Made by a program: the position numbers and the translations under genes | NCBI RefSeq assembly: GCF_900105905.1 | Contig: NZ_FNSV01000005.1 | Span: forward strand, 1,178,001-1,242,000 | Source: Rhodococcus koreensis | Lineage (GTDB): Bacteria; Actinomycetota; Actinomycetes; Mycobacteriales; Mycobacteriaceae | Direction: 5' to 3' | DNA: 64,000 nucleotides | In this document: in pieces, positions 16,573-25,521 of the stretch | How the letters are laid out: every line of letters starts with the position of its first letter | How positions within the stretch are numbered: the stretch's first letter is position 1 | Notes under the pieces: generated by a model | Databases searched by the model: none | What the model was told of the DNA's origin: nothing | Seen by the model: only the letters and a program-made list of their open reading frames with translations

Positions 16573-17967
16573 ATGCAGCGACTCAGCGGTCTCGACGCGT
16601 CCTTCCTCTATCTCGAAACGTCGACGCAACTCCTCCACGTCTGCGGAGTCATCGTTCTCGACGTCTCGACGATTCCCGGCGGCTACACGTTCGCCGGACT
16701 CAAGGCCGAACTCGGCGCCCGCACCGAGGCGATTCCCGCGTTCCGGCGCAAGCTGCAGGACTCCAGGTTCAACCTCGACCACCCGGTGTGGGTCGAGGAC
16801 ACCGACTTCGACATCGACCGGCACTGCCACCGCGTCGCCCTTCCCGCCCCCGGCGGCCGCGACGAGCTGGCCGAACTGTGCGGCGACATCGCGGGCATCC
16901 CCCTCGACCGCGCCCGGCCGCTGTGGGAGATGTGGGTGATCGAGGGCCTCGAGGACGGTTCCGTCGCCGTGATGTCGAAGATGCACCACGCCGGCGTCGA
17001 CGGGATCACCGGCGCCAACATGATGGCCCAGCTGTGCGGCCTCGAACCGGACGCCCCGCGGCCCGACCGCGACGACTCCGCCGAGAGCGCGGGGCAGGCG
17101 AGCACGCTCGACATCGCCGTGGGCGGGCTGCTCGCCGTCGCGTCCCGGCCCGCGAAACTGCTGCGGATCGTCCCGCAGAGCCTGACGCTGCTGCCCCGCT
17201 GGATCGGCCGGGCCCGGCGCGGCGAGGCGATGCCTGCGCCGTTCACCGCACCGCGCACGTCCCTCAACGGCACGCTGACCAGCCACCGCAATCTCGCGTT
17301 CACCCAGCTCGACCTCGACAAGGTCAAGACGGTCAAGAACGCGTTCGACGTCAAGGTCAACGACGTCGTTCTCGCCCTGTGCTCGGGCGCACTGCGGAAG
17401 TACCTGCACAGCCGCAGGGAACTGCCCGACAAGTCGCTGGTCGCGATCGTCCCGGTGTCGGTCCACGGAAAATCGGACCGGCCCGGCACCAACCAGGTGT
17501 CCGGGATGTTCACCCAACTCGGCACGCAGATCGAGGATCCCGCCGAACGCCTGCTGGCGATCGGCGAGCACAACTCGACGTCCAAGGAACATAACGAGAC
17601 GCTCGGCCCGAGCCTGCTGCAGGACTGGTCGCAGTTCGCCGGCCAGGCCGTGTTCGGCACGGCGATGCGCCTCTATTCGACCCTCGGCCTGGCGGAACGG
17701 CATCCGGTGGTCCACAACCTGGTGATCTCGAATGTGCCGGGGCCTGCGGTCCCGCTGTACTTCCTGGGCGCCCTGATCCGGGCGATGTATCCGCTGGGCC
17801 CAATCTTCCACGGCGCGGGGCTCAACGTGACGGTGATGTCGCTGAACGGTCAACTCGACGTCGGCCTGATGAGCTGCCCCGAACTCGCGCCCCACCTCTG
17901 GGACCTCGTCGACGCGTTTCCGGCGGCCTTGGACGAGCTCGTCGAAGCAGCGGGGAACCGGCCGTGA
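16573..17967 (+). CDS. Wax ester synthase / acyl-CoA:diacylglycerol acyltransferase (WS/DGAT)
   Basis: 464 residues. The catalytic HHAGVDG (138-144) is the HHxxxDG motif of the family; the N-terminal MQRLSGLDASFLYLET and the late NVPGP segment are also typical. The enzyme esterifies diacylglycerol or fatty alcohols with acyl-CoA, making triacylglycerol or wax ester storage lipid at the membrane/lipid-body surface. Rhodococci carry many paralogues (atf genes); which one this is cannot be told here. The KstR-type box just upstream links it to the sterol-catabolism regulon. The short distance from box to ATG leaves no room for a clear ribosome-binding site, so the transcript may be leaderless. 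Confidence 0.92.
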   Translation: MQRLSGLDASFLYLETSTQLLHVCGVIVLDVSTIPGGYTFAGLKAELGARTEAIPAFRRKLQDSRFNLDHPVWVEDTDFDIDRHCHRVALPAPGGRDELAELCGDIAGIPLDRARPLWEMWVIEGLEDGSVAVMSKMHHAGVDGITGANMMAQLCGLEPDAPRPDRDDSAESAGQASTLDIAVGGLLAVASRPAKLLRIVPQSLTLLPRWIGRARRGEAMPAPFTAPRTSLNGTLTSHRNLAFTQLDLDKVKTVKNAFDVKVNDVVLALCSGALRKYLHSRRELPDKSLVAIVPVSVHGKSDRPGTNQVSGMFTQLGTQIEDPAERLLAIGEHNSTSKEHNETLGPSLLQDWSQFAGQAVFGTAMRLYSTLGLAERHPVVHNLVISNVPGPAVPLYFLGALIRAMYPLGPIFHGAGLNVTVMSLNGQLDVGLMSCPELAPHLWDLVDAFPAALDELVEAAGNRP

Positions 17968-18002
17968 ACCCGCCGGTGCGCTGCGGGAATCCCGAAGCGA
18001 CG

Positions 18003-18008
18003 TAGAGT
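18003..18008 (+). promoter_or_regulatory. Possible -10 element of the RNase D gene
   Basis: TAGAGT, eight bases before the ATG at 18017. Fits TANNNT and would give a near-leaderless transcript. Confidence 0.35.
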
Positions 18009-18016
18009 CAGCTGTC

Positions 18017-19303
18017 ATGTCCGAAGTCACCGACGACGCCTCGTCACCCGTCCCCGCCGAAGAACCCGGCAGGCAGGTAGTACCCCTGCTCGCACCCCGG
18101 GACGGCGTACCCGACGTGGTGACCACCGCGGAGGGTGTCGCGAAGGCCGCGGCCGCGCTGAGCGAGGGCACCGGGCCGCTGGCGGTCGACGCCGAGCGGG
18201 CGTCCGGCTTCCGCTATTCGGCGCGGGCGTATCTCGTGCAGCTGCGCCGGGAGGGCGCGGGGACGGTGCTCCTCGACCCGATCCCCACCGCCGCCGATCT
18301 CGCCCCGCTGGCGGACGTGATCAACCCGCTGGAGTGGATCCTGCACTCCGCCGACCAGGATCTGCCGGGGCTGGCGGAGATCGGCCTGGCGCCGGCGACG
18401 CTGTTCGACACCGAACTCGCGGGGCGCCTCGCCGGGTTCGAACGGGTCGGCCTCGCCGCCATCGTCGAGCGGACGCTGGGCCTCGAACTCCGGAAGGGGC
18501 ACGGCGCCGCCGACTGGTCGAAGCGGCCGCTGCCCGACACCTGGCTGAACTACGCGGCCCTCGACGTCGAGGTCCTGGTCGAGTTGCGGAACGTGATGGC
18601 CGCGGAACTCGACGAGCAGGGCAAGAGCGAGTGGGCGGCACAGGAATTCGAGCACATCCGGCTCGCGGGACCACCGAAGCCCAAGGCCGACCGCTGGCGG
18701 CGGACGTCGCACATCACGTCGCTGAAGACGCAGCGGCAACTCGCCGCCGCACGGTCGCTGTGGCAGGCCCGGGAGGACCTGGCCCGCAAACGCGACGTCT
18801 CCCCCAGCCGGGTGCTTCCGGATTCGGCGATCATCGACGCCGCGACCAAGGACCCCCACAGCATCGAGGCGCTGCGGGCGCTGCCCGTGTTCGGCGGTCC
18901 CCGACAGCGGCGGCATTCCAGGATCTGGCTGCAGGCGCTCGAGGATGCCGGGGCGCTGCCGGACTCCGAACTTCCACCGAAGACCCCGCCGTTCACGGGC
19001 CCCCCGCCCGCGAGCCGGTGGGCGCGGCACGACCCCGACGCCGCGGAACGGCTGACGGCGGCCCGCGCCGCGCTGGCCGCTCTCGGGGCGGAGGTGTCGG
19101 TGCCGGTGGAGAACCTGGTGACCCCGGAACTCGTCCGGAGGCTGTGCTGGGACTGGGCGGCTCCCGAGGACGGCGCCGAGGCGGCGATCGACGGGGTGCT
19201 CGACGCCGGCGGGGCGCGACCCTGGCAGCGGATGCTGACCGTGCCCCGGCTGGCGACCGCGCTGCGCGCCGCGGCCGAGCAGAAGGGCTCCGGCGACGAC
19301 TGA
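18017..19303 (+). CDS. rnd: RNase D-type 3'-5' exoribonuclease with HRDC domain
   Basis: 428 residues. DEDD exonuclease motifs are visible: DAERASGFRY (Exo I), HSADQDLPGL (Exo II) and YAALDVEVL (Exo III, with the tyrosine before the final Asp). An HRDC-like helical domain occupies about residues 215-310 (DLARKRDVSPSRVLPDSAI). It trims 3' ends of tRNA and other structured RNAs. Conserved at this position (Rv2681). In M. tuberculosis the next gene is dxs; here about 13 kb of other genes separate them. Confidence 0.9.
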   Translation: MSEVTDDASSPVPAEEPGRQVVPLLAPRDGVPDVVTTAEGVAKAAAALSEGTGPLAVDAERASGFRYSARAYLVQLRREGAGTVLLDPIPTAADLAPLADVINPLEWILHSADQDLPGLAEIGLAPATLFDTELAGRLAGFERVGLAAIVERTLGLELRKGHGAADWSKRPLPDTWLNYAALDVEVLVELRNVMAAELDEQGKSEWAAQEFEHIRLAGPPKPKADRWRRTSHITSLKTQRQLAAARSLWQAREDLARKRDVSPSRVLPDSAIIDAATKDPHSIEALRALPVFGGPRQRRHSRIWLQALEDAGALPDSELPPKTPPFTGPPPASRWARHDPDAAERLTAARAALAALGAEVSVPVENLVTPELVRRLCWDWAAPEDGAEAAIDGVLDAGGARPWQRMLTVPRLATALRAAAEQKGSGDD

Positions 19304-19359
19304 TCGCGAGCATCGACACGCGGGGTGAGCGCGTGAATTCCCGATGAGGTACCCATTAA

Positions 19360-19375
19360 GTTACCCGCGAGTAAC
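19360..19375. promoter_or_regulatory. Inverted repeat upstream of fadAB, candidate operator
   Basis: GTTAC (19360-19364) and GTAAC (19371-19375) are reverse complements separated by six bases, within TTAAGTTACCCGCGAGTAAC. It lies about 80 bases before the fadA start, near the expected promoter. Spacing and symmetry fit a TetR-family fatty-acid regulator; identity unknown. Confidence 0.45.
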
Positions 19376-19452
19376 GGTAGGGGTACGCTGGTCTGGAGGC
19401 CGGACGCCTGGCCGTGATCCGGAACCAAACTGCTCCATCAGGAGGAATTCGC

Positions 19453-20661
19453 GTGGCTCCATCCACCACAACTCAACGCAACGTCGTCTTCGTCGACGGC
19501 ATCCGCACTCCGTTCGGCAAGGCCGGCCCCAAGGGCATGTACGCGGAGACCCGCGCGGACGACCTCGTCGTCAAGACCATCCGTGAGCTGCTTCGCCGCA
19601 ATCCGCAACTCGACCCCGCGCGCATCGACGAGGTCGCCATCGCCGCGACCACGCAGACCGGCGACCAGGGCCTCACCATCGGCCGCACGTCCGCGATCCT
19701 GGCCGGGCTCCCCGAGACGGTCCCCGGTTTCGCCATCGACCGCATGTGCGCCGGCGCCATGACGTCCGTCACCACCACCGCCTCGGGCATCGGCTTCGGC
19801 CAGTACGACGTGGTGATCGCCGGCGGCGTCGAGCACATGGGCCACCACCCGATGGGTGAGGGCGCCGACCCGAACCCCCGGTTCCTGGCCGACCGCCTCG
19901 TCGACCCCAGCGCACTCGTCATGGGCAACACGGCCGAGAACCTCCACGACCGGTTCCCGAGCATCACCAAGGACCGCACCGACGCGTACGCCGTCGCCAG
20001 CCAGAACAAGTACGAGGCCGCCCGCAAGGCCGGCTTCATCGCCGACACCCTCGTGCCCGTCGCCACCCGCTCCGCCGCGGGCTGGGGGCTGGCCACCGAG
20101 GACGAGCCGCCGCGTCCGGGCACCACCCTCGAGGACCTCGCGAAGCTGAAGACGCCGTTCCGTCCCGCGGGCCGTATCACCGCGGGCAACGCGGCCGGCC
20201 TGAACGACGGCGCCACCGCCGCTCTCCTCGCCGGTGAGGACACCGCGCTCGAACTCGGGCTGCCGATCGGCATGCGCATGGTCGGATTCGCGTTCCAGGG
20301 CGTCGACCCCGCGGTGATGGGCATCGGACCGGTGCCCGCCACCGAGAAACTGCTGGGCCGCACCGGTCTGAAGATCGAGGACATCGGCCTGTTCGAGATC
20401 AACGAGGCGTTCGCCGTCCAGGTTCTCGCGTTCCTCGAGCACTACGGCATCGCCGACGACGATCCGCGAGTCAACCAGTGGGGCGGCGCCATCGCGTGCG
20501 GCCACCCCCTCGCGTCCTCCGGCGTCCGCCTGATGACCCAACTGTCCCGCCAGTTCGCCCAGCGCCCCGACGTCCGCTACGGCCTGACCACGATGTGCAT
20601 CGGTCTGGGCATGGGCGGAACCGTGATCTGGGAGAACCCGAACTTCGATGGAGCCAAGTAG
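19453..20661 (+). CDS. fadA: 3-ketoacyl-CoA thiolase / acetyl-CoA C-acyltransferase
   Basis: 402 residues. Active-site cysteine in DRMCAGAM, GHPLASSGVR and the C-terminal CIGLGMGG with the second active-site cysteine define a thiolase. GTG at 19453 is chosen because AGGAGG at 19440-19445 stands 7 bases upstream, one of the clearest ribosome-binding sites in the window. The stop codon TAG is followed immediately by the fadB ATG, so the two subunits of a beta-oxidation complex are made together. It thiolytically cleaves 3-ketoacyl-CoA to acetyl-CoA and a shortened acyl-CoA. Confidence 0.93.
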   Translation: MAPSTTTQRNVVFVDGIRTPFGKAGPKGMYAETRADDLVVKTIRELLRRNPQLDPARIDEVAIAATTQTGDQGLTIGRTSAILAGLPETVPGFAIDRMCAGAMTSVTTTASGIGFGQYDVVIAGGVEHMGHHPMGEGADPNPRFLADRLVDPSALVMGNTAENLHDRFPSITKDRTDAYAVASQNKYEAARKAGFIADTLVPVATRSAAGWGLATEDEPPRPGTTLEDLAKLKTPFRPAGRITAGNAAGLNDGATAALLAGEDTALELGLPIGMRMVGFAFQGVDPAVMGIGPVPATEKLLGRTGLKIEDIGLFEINEAFAVQVLAFLEHYGIADDDPRVNQWGGAIACGHPLASSGVRLMTQLSRQFAQRPDVRYGLTTMCIGLGMGGTVIWENPNFDGAK

Positions 20662-22770
20662 ATGACCGACATTGCAACGGCATTCGCCGACGAGGTCGTG
20701 ACCAACGCGTACACCAAGATCGTCGCGGTACCGGGCATCGAGGGCCCGGTCGCGCTGATCACCCTCGACAACGGTTTCGACCACACCAAGCCGTCGTCGT
20801 TCGGGCCGGGTGGCCTGGCGGCCCTCGACGCGGCCCTGGACGAGGCGTTCGCCGCCCACCCCGTCGCGATCGCGATCACCGGCAAACCCTTCATCTTCGC
20901 CGCCGGCGCGGATCTCAAGGGTGTTCCGAGCATCACGAACCGGGACCAGGCGCTCGAACTGGGCCGACTCGGGCACAAGGTGTTCCGCAGGCTGCGCGAA
21001 TCGTCCGTGCCGACATTCGCGTTCGTCAACGGCGTCGCGCTCGGCGGCGGCCTCGAGGTCGCGCTGCACAGCCACTACCGCACCGCCTCCGAGAACGCCG
21101 GCGCGCTGGGTCTGCCCGAGACATTCCTCGGGCTGGTGCCGGGCTGGGGCGGAACGCAGTTGCTGCCCAACCTCATCGGTCCCTCGAACGCGGTCACCGT
21201 CGTCCTCGAGAACGCGCTGAACCAGAACCGGACGCTCACCCCGAAGAAGGCCCTCGAACTCGGCGTCGTCGACGCGGTGTTCGGTTCGGCCGACTTCCTC
21301 GAGCAGTCGTTCGCCTGGGCGGCGCAGGTCCTGGCCGGCGAGATCACCCCCGCGCGTCCCGAGATCGACCGGGGCAAGGGCTGGGACGACGCGATCGCCC
21401 GCGCGAAGGCAATCGTCGAGGGCAAGACCAAGAACAACGCACCCGGACCGGTCAAGGCCGTCGAACTCCTCGAGCTGGCTCGGACCACCGATCTCACCGA
21501 CCCGGCGTCGCTCGACAAGGGCTTCGCCGCCGAGGACGAGGCGCTCGCCGACCTGCTGCTCGCCGACGAACTCCGCGCTGGGCTGTACGCGTTCGACCTG
21601 GTGAACAAGCGGGCCAAGCGGCCCGCGGGCGCACCGGACAAGTCGCTCGCGCGCAAGGTCACCGGTGTCGGCATCGTCGGGGCCGGTCTGATGGCCAGCC
21701 AGCTCGCGATGCTGTTCGTCCGCCAGCTGAAGGTGCCGGTCGTCCTCACCGACATCGACCAGGAGCGCATCGACAAGGGTGTCGGCTACGTCCACGGCGA
21801 GATCGACAAGCTGCAGGGCAAGGGCCGGCTGTCCCCGGACGCCGCCAACCGGCTGAAGGCACTCGTGTCCGGGTCGCTCGACAAGGCGGCGTTCGCGAAC
21901 ACCGACTTCGTGATCGAGGCGGTGTTCGAGAACCTCGACCTGAAGAAGAAGATCTTCGCGGAACTCGAGGAGCACATCGCCCCCGAGACGATCCTCGCCA
22001 CCAACACGTCCTCGCTGCCGATCACCGAGATGGCCGCGGACCTGAAGCACCCCGAGCGGGTGGTGGGCTTCCACTTCTTCAACCCGGTCGCCGTGCTGCC
22101 GCTGCTCGAGGTCATCAAGGGCCAGAAGACCGACGACGCCACCCTGGCAACGGCATTCGCCACCGCCAGGGCGCTGAAGAAGTCGGCCGTCGGCTCCGCC
22201 GACCTGCCCGGGTTCGTCTTCAACCGGCTCCTGATCCGCACCCTCGGTGAGGTCATGAACGCGGTCGACGAGGGAACCCCGTTCGAGGTGGCCGACAACG
22301 CCATCGCCGAACTCGGGATGCCGATGACCCCGTTCACGTTGCTGGCGCTCGTCGGTCCGGCGGTCGCATTGCACACCGGAGAGACCCTCGCCGCGGCGTA
22401 CCCGGAGCGGTTCCACAACTCCCCCGGGCTCGAGGCGCTCGTCGAGGCGAAGAAGCCGGCGGTGTGGAGTTACGGCGCCGACGGCACGCAGGTCGTCGAC
22501 CCCGAGGTCGCGGCGCTGTGGAAGCAGGGCGACACGGCGTCCACGTCCGCGGAGGTCCTCGATCGCACGCGGCGCGCGTTCGCCGAGGAGATCCAGATCA
22601 TGCTCGACGAGGGCGTCGTCGCGGCGGCCGAGGACATCGATCTCTGCCTGATCCTCGGCGGCGGGTTCGGCTTCTGGAACGGCGGCATCACGCCGTACCT
22701 GGACCGCACCGGCACGTCCGAGGCCGTCAACGGCAAGCGGTTCCTGGCGCCGGGCGTCGCGAGCGTCTGA
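20662..22770 (+). CDS. fadB: Multifunctional fatty-acid oxidation protein: enoyl-CoA hydratase / 3-hydroxyacyl-CoA dehydrogenase
   Basis: 702 residues. N-terminal crotonase domain (about 15-190) with the oxyanion segments FIFAAGADLKG and NGVALGGGLE and catalytic glutamates in LPETFLGLVPGWGG. Then a Rossmann NAD domain (about 330-510) starting GVGIVGAGLMAS, with the hydroxyacyl-CoA dehydrogenase signature in RVVGFHFFNPV, and a helical C-terminal domain. This is the FadB/TFP-alpha layout; it hydrates enoyl-CoA and oxidises the 3-hydroxyacyl-CoA for FadA. It directly abuts fadA. Transcription ends at the 20-bp hairpin at 22775-22820. Confidence 0.95.
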   Translation: MTDIATAFADEVVTNAYTKIVAVPGIEGPVALITLDNGFDHTKPSSFGPGGLAALDAALDEAFAAHPVAIAITGKPFIFAAGADLKGVPSITNRDQALELGRLGHKVFRRLRESSVPTFAFVNGVALGGGLEVALHSHYRTASENAGALGLPETFLGLVPGWGGTQLLPNLIGPSNAVTVVLENALNQNRTLTPKKALELGVVDAVFGSADFLEQSFAWAAQVLAGEITPARPEIDRGKGWDDAIARAKAIVEGKTKNNAPGPVKAVELLELARTTDLTDPASLDKGFAAEDEALADLLLADELRAGLYAFDLVNKRAKRPAGAPDKSLARKVTGVGIVGAGLMASQLAMLFVRQLKVPVVLTDIDQERIDKGVGYVHGEIDKLQGKGRLSPDAANRLKALVSGSLDKAAFANTDFVIEAVFENLDLKKKIFAELEEHIAPETILATNTSSLPITEMAADLKHPERVVGFHFFNPVAVLPLLEVIKGQKTDDATLATAFATARALKKSAVGSADLPGFVFNRLLIRTLGEVMNAVDEGTPFEVADNAIAELGMPMTPFTLLALVGPAVALHTGETLAAAYPERFHNSPGLEALVEAKKPAVWSYGADGTQVVDPEVAALWKQGDTASTSAEVLDRTRRAFAEEIQIMLDEGVVAAAEDIDLCLILGGGFGFWNGGITPYLDRTGTSEAVNGKRFLAPGVASV

Positions 22771-22774
22771 CCCC

Positions 22775-22820
22775 CACGTGAGTGGCGATGTGTGCCCCGG
22801 CACACATCGCCACTCACGTG
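22775..22820. terminator. Bidirectional terminator between fadB and the AprA-like operon
   Basis: Perfect 20-bp stem (22775-22794 with 22801-22820) and a six-base loop CCCCGG, lying between two convergent genes that end 5 bases before and 1 base after it. Confidence 0.85.
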
Positions 22821-22821
22821 C

Positions 22822-25521
22822 TCAGGGGACGGGGACGTGGTCTGCGGCGACGAGGGCCTGGCGGGCGTAGGCCCGCACGTCGGCGTCCGTGTCCTCGAGT
22901 GCGGCGGTGAGGGCATCGACTGCGCCGCGGTCGCCGGTCCACCGGCCGAGTGCGAGGACCGCGGCCTTGCGCACGTCGAGGTGCGCGTCCGTCAGGGCGT
23001 CCGCCAGCACGGGCACCGCGACATCGGGTTCCGCACCGGCGAGTGCCCGGGCGGCGCCCTGCCGGATCTGCCAGGCCGACTCCCGCAGCGCCGCTGTCGC
23101 GAGCGCGACGTCGTCACCGCGGCAGCCGAGGCTCGCGAACGCCGTCAGCGCGGCGGCGCGCACCAGCGGATCCCGGTCTCCGGCCAGCGTGCGCACCGTC
23201 TCGGCACCGCCGAGCCCGACGGTGGCCAGGCCGTGTGCGACGGTGATCCGCACTTCGCGGTTCTCGTCGTGTGCCCCCTCGGCCACCGACTCCCACCGGT
23301 CCAGCGACACCAGTGCCCGCACCGCCTCGATCCGGACGTGGTGATCGGCGTCGGACAGCGCGGTCAGGAACTGCTCCGCCGCACCGGCGTGCAGGGCGCG
23401 CAGGACGTCGACCACGGCGGCCCGGACCACGGCGTCGGACGACCCCAGGTGCTCGGCCAGTCCGCCGGCCGACGGCAGCACCTCGACGAGTTCGCGCAGT
23501 CCGTCGGCGGCGGCGCGGCGCACCGTCACCGCGCCGTCGCCGAGCGCGTCGACGAGGGCGGCGCCGAATCCGTCGGGTGTCCCTTCGGTCAGCACGGACA
23601 GTGCCGTGACGCGGACCTGCGGATCGGCGTCCTGCAGGTACGGTGCGAGTTCGGCGACGCTCGGGGCGTCGAGTCCGAGGACCGCGACGATGGCCGGTGA
23701 GGACGGCTCCTGCCGGGTCGGCGCCGCGATGCGGGAGCGTTCCTCCACCGGCGCGCGGCCCCCGACCAGCGGCGGCTGAGCGACGGGGACGACGGTGCGG
23801 TCCACCGGCGGAAGGGAATCGAGTCCGGGCACCGGCACGAAGTACGGTTCGACGGGGCGCTTGAAGAACTCCATGTCGCCGTTCTCGCCGCGCCGCAGAT
23901 TCAGGTGGTAACCCCATTCGTCGTCCCGCTGGTCCGGGAGGTCCGCGCGTTCGTGGTACAGCCCCCACCGGCTCTCGGTCCTGGTGAGGGAACTGCGGGA
24001 CGCCATTTCCGCGCAGTCGCGGATGAACGTGACCTCCGCGCAGCGCATCAGCTCGTGCGGGGTGGTCGCGCCCATCCCGGCGATCTCTCCCGCCATCCGT
24101 TCGAACGTCTCGACGGCGATCGACAACTTCGTCGCCGTCTTCGGCGGTGCCACATAGTCGTTGACGAAGCGGCGCAGCTTGTACTCGACCTGCGGCTGGG
24201 GCGGGCCGTCCGGGTTGCGCAGCGGCCGATAGATCAGCTCGTGCGCGGCGGCCAGTTGTTCCGCGGGCAGCGCGTCCGGCGCGTCGACGTCGGGCAGGGT
24301 GCCGGTGGCGTGGGATCCGGCGAGGTCGCCGTAGACGAACGCGCCGATCATGTAGTTGTGGGGGACGCAGGCCAGGTCGCCGGCGGCGTACAACCCCGGG
24401 ACGGTGGTCGCGCCGTGCTCGTCCACCCACACGCCGGACGCGGAATGCCCGCTGCACAGGCCGATCTCGGAGATGTGCATCTCGATGTCGTGGCTGCGGT
24501 AGTCGTGACCGCGGTTCGCGTGGAACGTGCCGCGGGTGGGGCGTTCGGTGGTGTGCAGGATCGACTCGAGCGTGTCGAGGGTTTCCTCCGGCAGGTGGCT
24601 GACTTTGAGATAGATGGGGCCGCGGGCGGATTCGATCTCGCTCTTGACCTCGCTCATCATCTGCCCGGACCAGTAGTCGGAGTCGACGAACCGCTCCCCC
24701 TCGGCGTTGACCTGGTAGCCGCCGAACGGGTTCGCGACGTACGCGCAGGCCGGGCCGTTGTAGTCCTTGATCAGGGGGTTGATCTGGAAGCATTCGATGC
24801 CGCTGAGTTCGGCGCCCGCGTGGTAGGCCATCGAGTAGCCGTCGCCGGCGTTCGTGGGGTTCTCGTAGGTGCCGTAGAGGTACCCCGACGCCGGTAGCCC
24901 CAGCCGGCCGCACGGGCCGGTCGCGAGGATGACCGCCTTCGCGCCGACAGCGACGAACTCGCCGGTGCGGGTGTTCAGCGCCGCGGCGCCGACGGCGCGG
25001 CCGTTCTCCGTCAGGACCCGGACCGGCATCAGCCGGTTCTCGATGCGGATCTTCTCGCGCATCTTCCGCTGCCGCAGCACCCGGTACAGCGCCTTCTTCA
25101 CGTCCTTGCCCTCGGGCATCGGCAGCACGTACGAACCGGAGCGGTGCACCCGGCGGACCGCGTATTCGCCGTACTCGTCCTTCTCGAACTTGACGCCGTA
25201 CTTCTCGAGGCGCTGCACCATCGCGAAACCGCGGGTCGCCGTCTGGTATACGGTGCGCTGGTTGACGATTCCGTCGTTGGCGCGCGTGATCTCGGCGACG
25301 TAGTCCTCGGGTTCGGCCTTGCCGGGGATGACGGCGTTGTTGACACCGTCCATTCCCATGGCGAGCGCACCGGAATGGCGCACGTGCGCCTTCTCGAGCA
25401 GCAGCACGTTCGCGCCGTTCTCGGCGGCGGTCAGCGCCGCCATCGTGCCTGCCGTGCCGCCGCCGATGACGAGGACGTCGCAGTCGAGGCGGACGGTGTC
25501 GGCGAGGTCGGGGATGTCCAT
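22822..25521 (-). CDS. AprA/fumarate-reductase-type FAD oxidoreductase fused to HEAT repeats
   Basis: 899 residues in two parts. Residues 1-560 form a flavoprotein with the FAD motif VIGGGTAGTMAAL (18-30), HSGALAMGMDGVNNA (49-63), NAGDGYSMAYHAGAEL (224-239) and a terminal YAAGDLACVPHNYMIGA (378-394); these follow adenylylsulfate reductase alpha (AprA) more closely than succinate dehydrogenase. After a proline-rich linker, residues 616-899 are about eight HEAT repeats (recurring DxxVRxxAxxAL). The ATG at 25521 shares its A with the TGA of the ABC ATPase. With the ferredoxin at 28598 it could make an AprAB-like pair. The substrate is unknown; APS reductase itself is unlikely because no sat, dsr or qmo gene is present. 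Confidence 0.8.
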   Translation of the reverse strand: MDIPDLADTVRLDCDVLVIGGGTAGTMAALTAAENGANVLLLEKAHVRHSGALAMGMDGVNNAVIPGKAEPEDYVAEITRANDGIVNQRTVYQTATRGFAMVQRLEKYGVKFEKDEYGEYAVRRVHRSGSYVLPMPEGKDVKKALYRVLRQRKMREKIRIENRLMPVRVLTENGRAVGAAALNTRTGEFVAVGAKAVILATGPCGRLGLPASGYLYGTYENPTNAGDGYSMAYHAGAELSGIECFQINPLIKDYNGPACAYVANPFGGYQVNAEGERFVDSDYWSGQMMSEVKSEIESARGPIYLKVSHLPEETLDTLESILHTTERPTRGTFHANRGHDYRSHDIEMHISEIGLCSGHSASGVWVDEHGATTVPGLYAAGDLACVPHNYMIGAFVYGDLAGSHATGTLPDVDAPDALPAEQLAAAHELIYRPLRNPDGPPQPQVEYKLRRFVNDYVAPPKTATKLSIAVETFERMAGEIAGMGATTPHELMRCAEVTFIRDCAEMASRSSLTRTESRWGLYHERADLPDQRDDEWGYHLNLRRGENGDMEFFKRPVEPYFVPVPGLDSLPPVDRTVVPVAQPPLVGGRAPVEERSRIAAPTRQEPSSPAIVAVLGLDAPSVAELAPYLQDADPQVRVTALSVLTEGTPDGFGAALVDALGDGAVTVRRAAADGLRELVEVLPSAGGLAEHLGSSDAVVRAAVVDVLRALHAGAAEQFLTALSDADHHVRIEAVRALVSLDRWESVAEGAHDENREVRITVAHGLATVGLGGAETVRTLAGDRDPLVRAAALTAFASLGCRGDDVALATAALRESAWQIRQGAARALAGAEPDVAVPVLADALTDAHLDVRKAAVLALGRWTGDRGAVDALTAALEDTDADVRAYARQALVAADHVPVP

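Noticed and set aside
19438-22803. A 1121-codon minus-strand open frame opposite fadA/fadB
   Set aside because: It is the mirror of two complete, well-supported enzymes in high-GC DNA. Its translation is low-complexity Arg/Gly/Asp/Glu-rich and shows no family motif.
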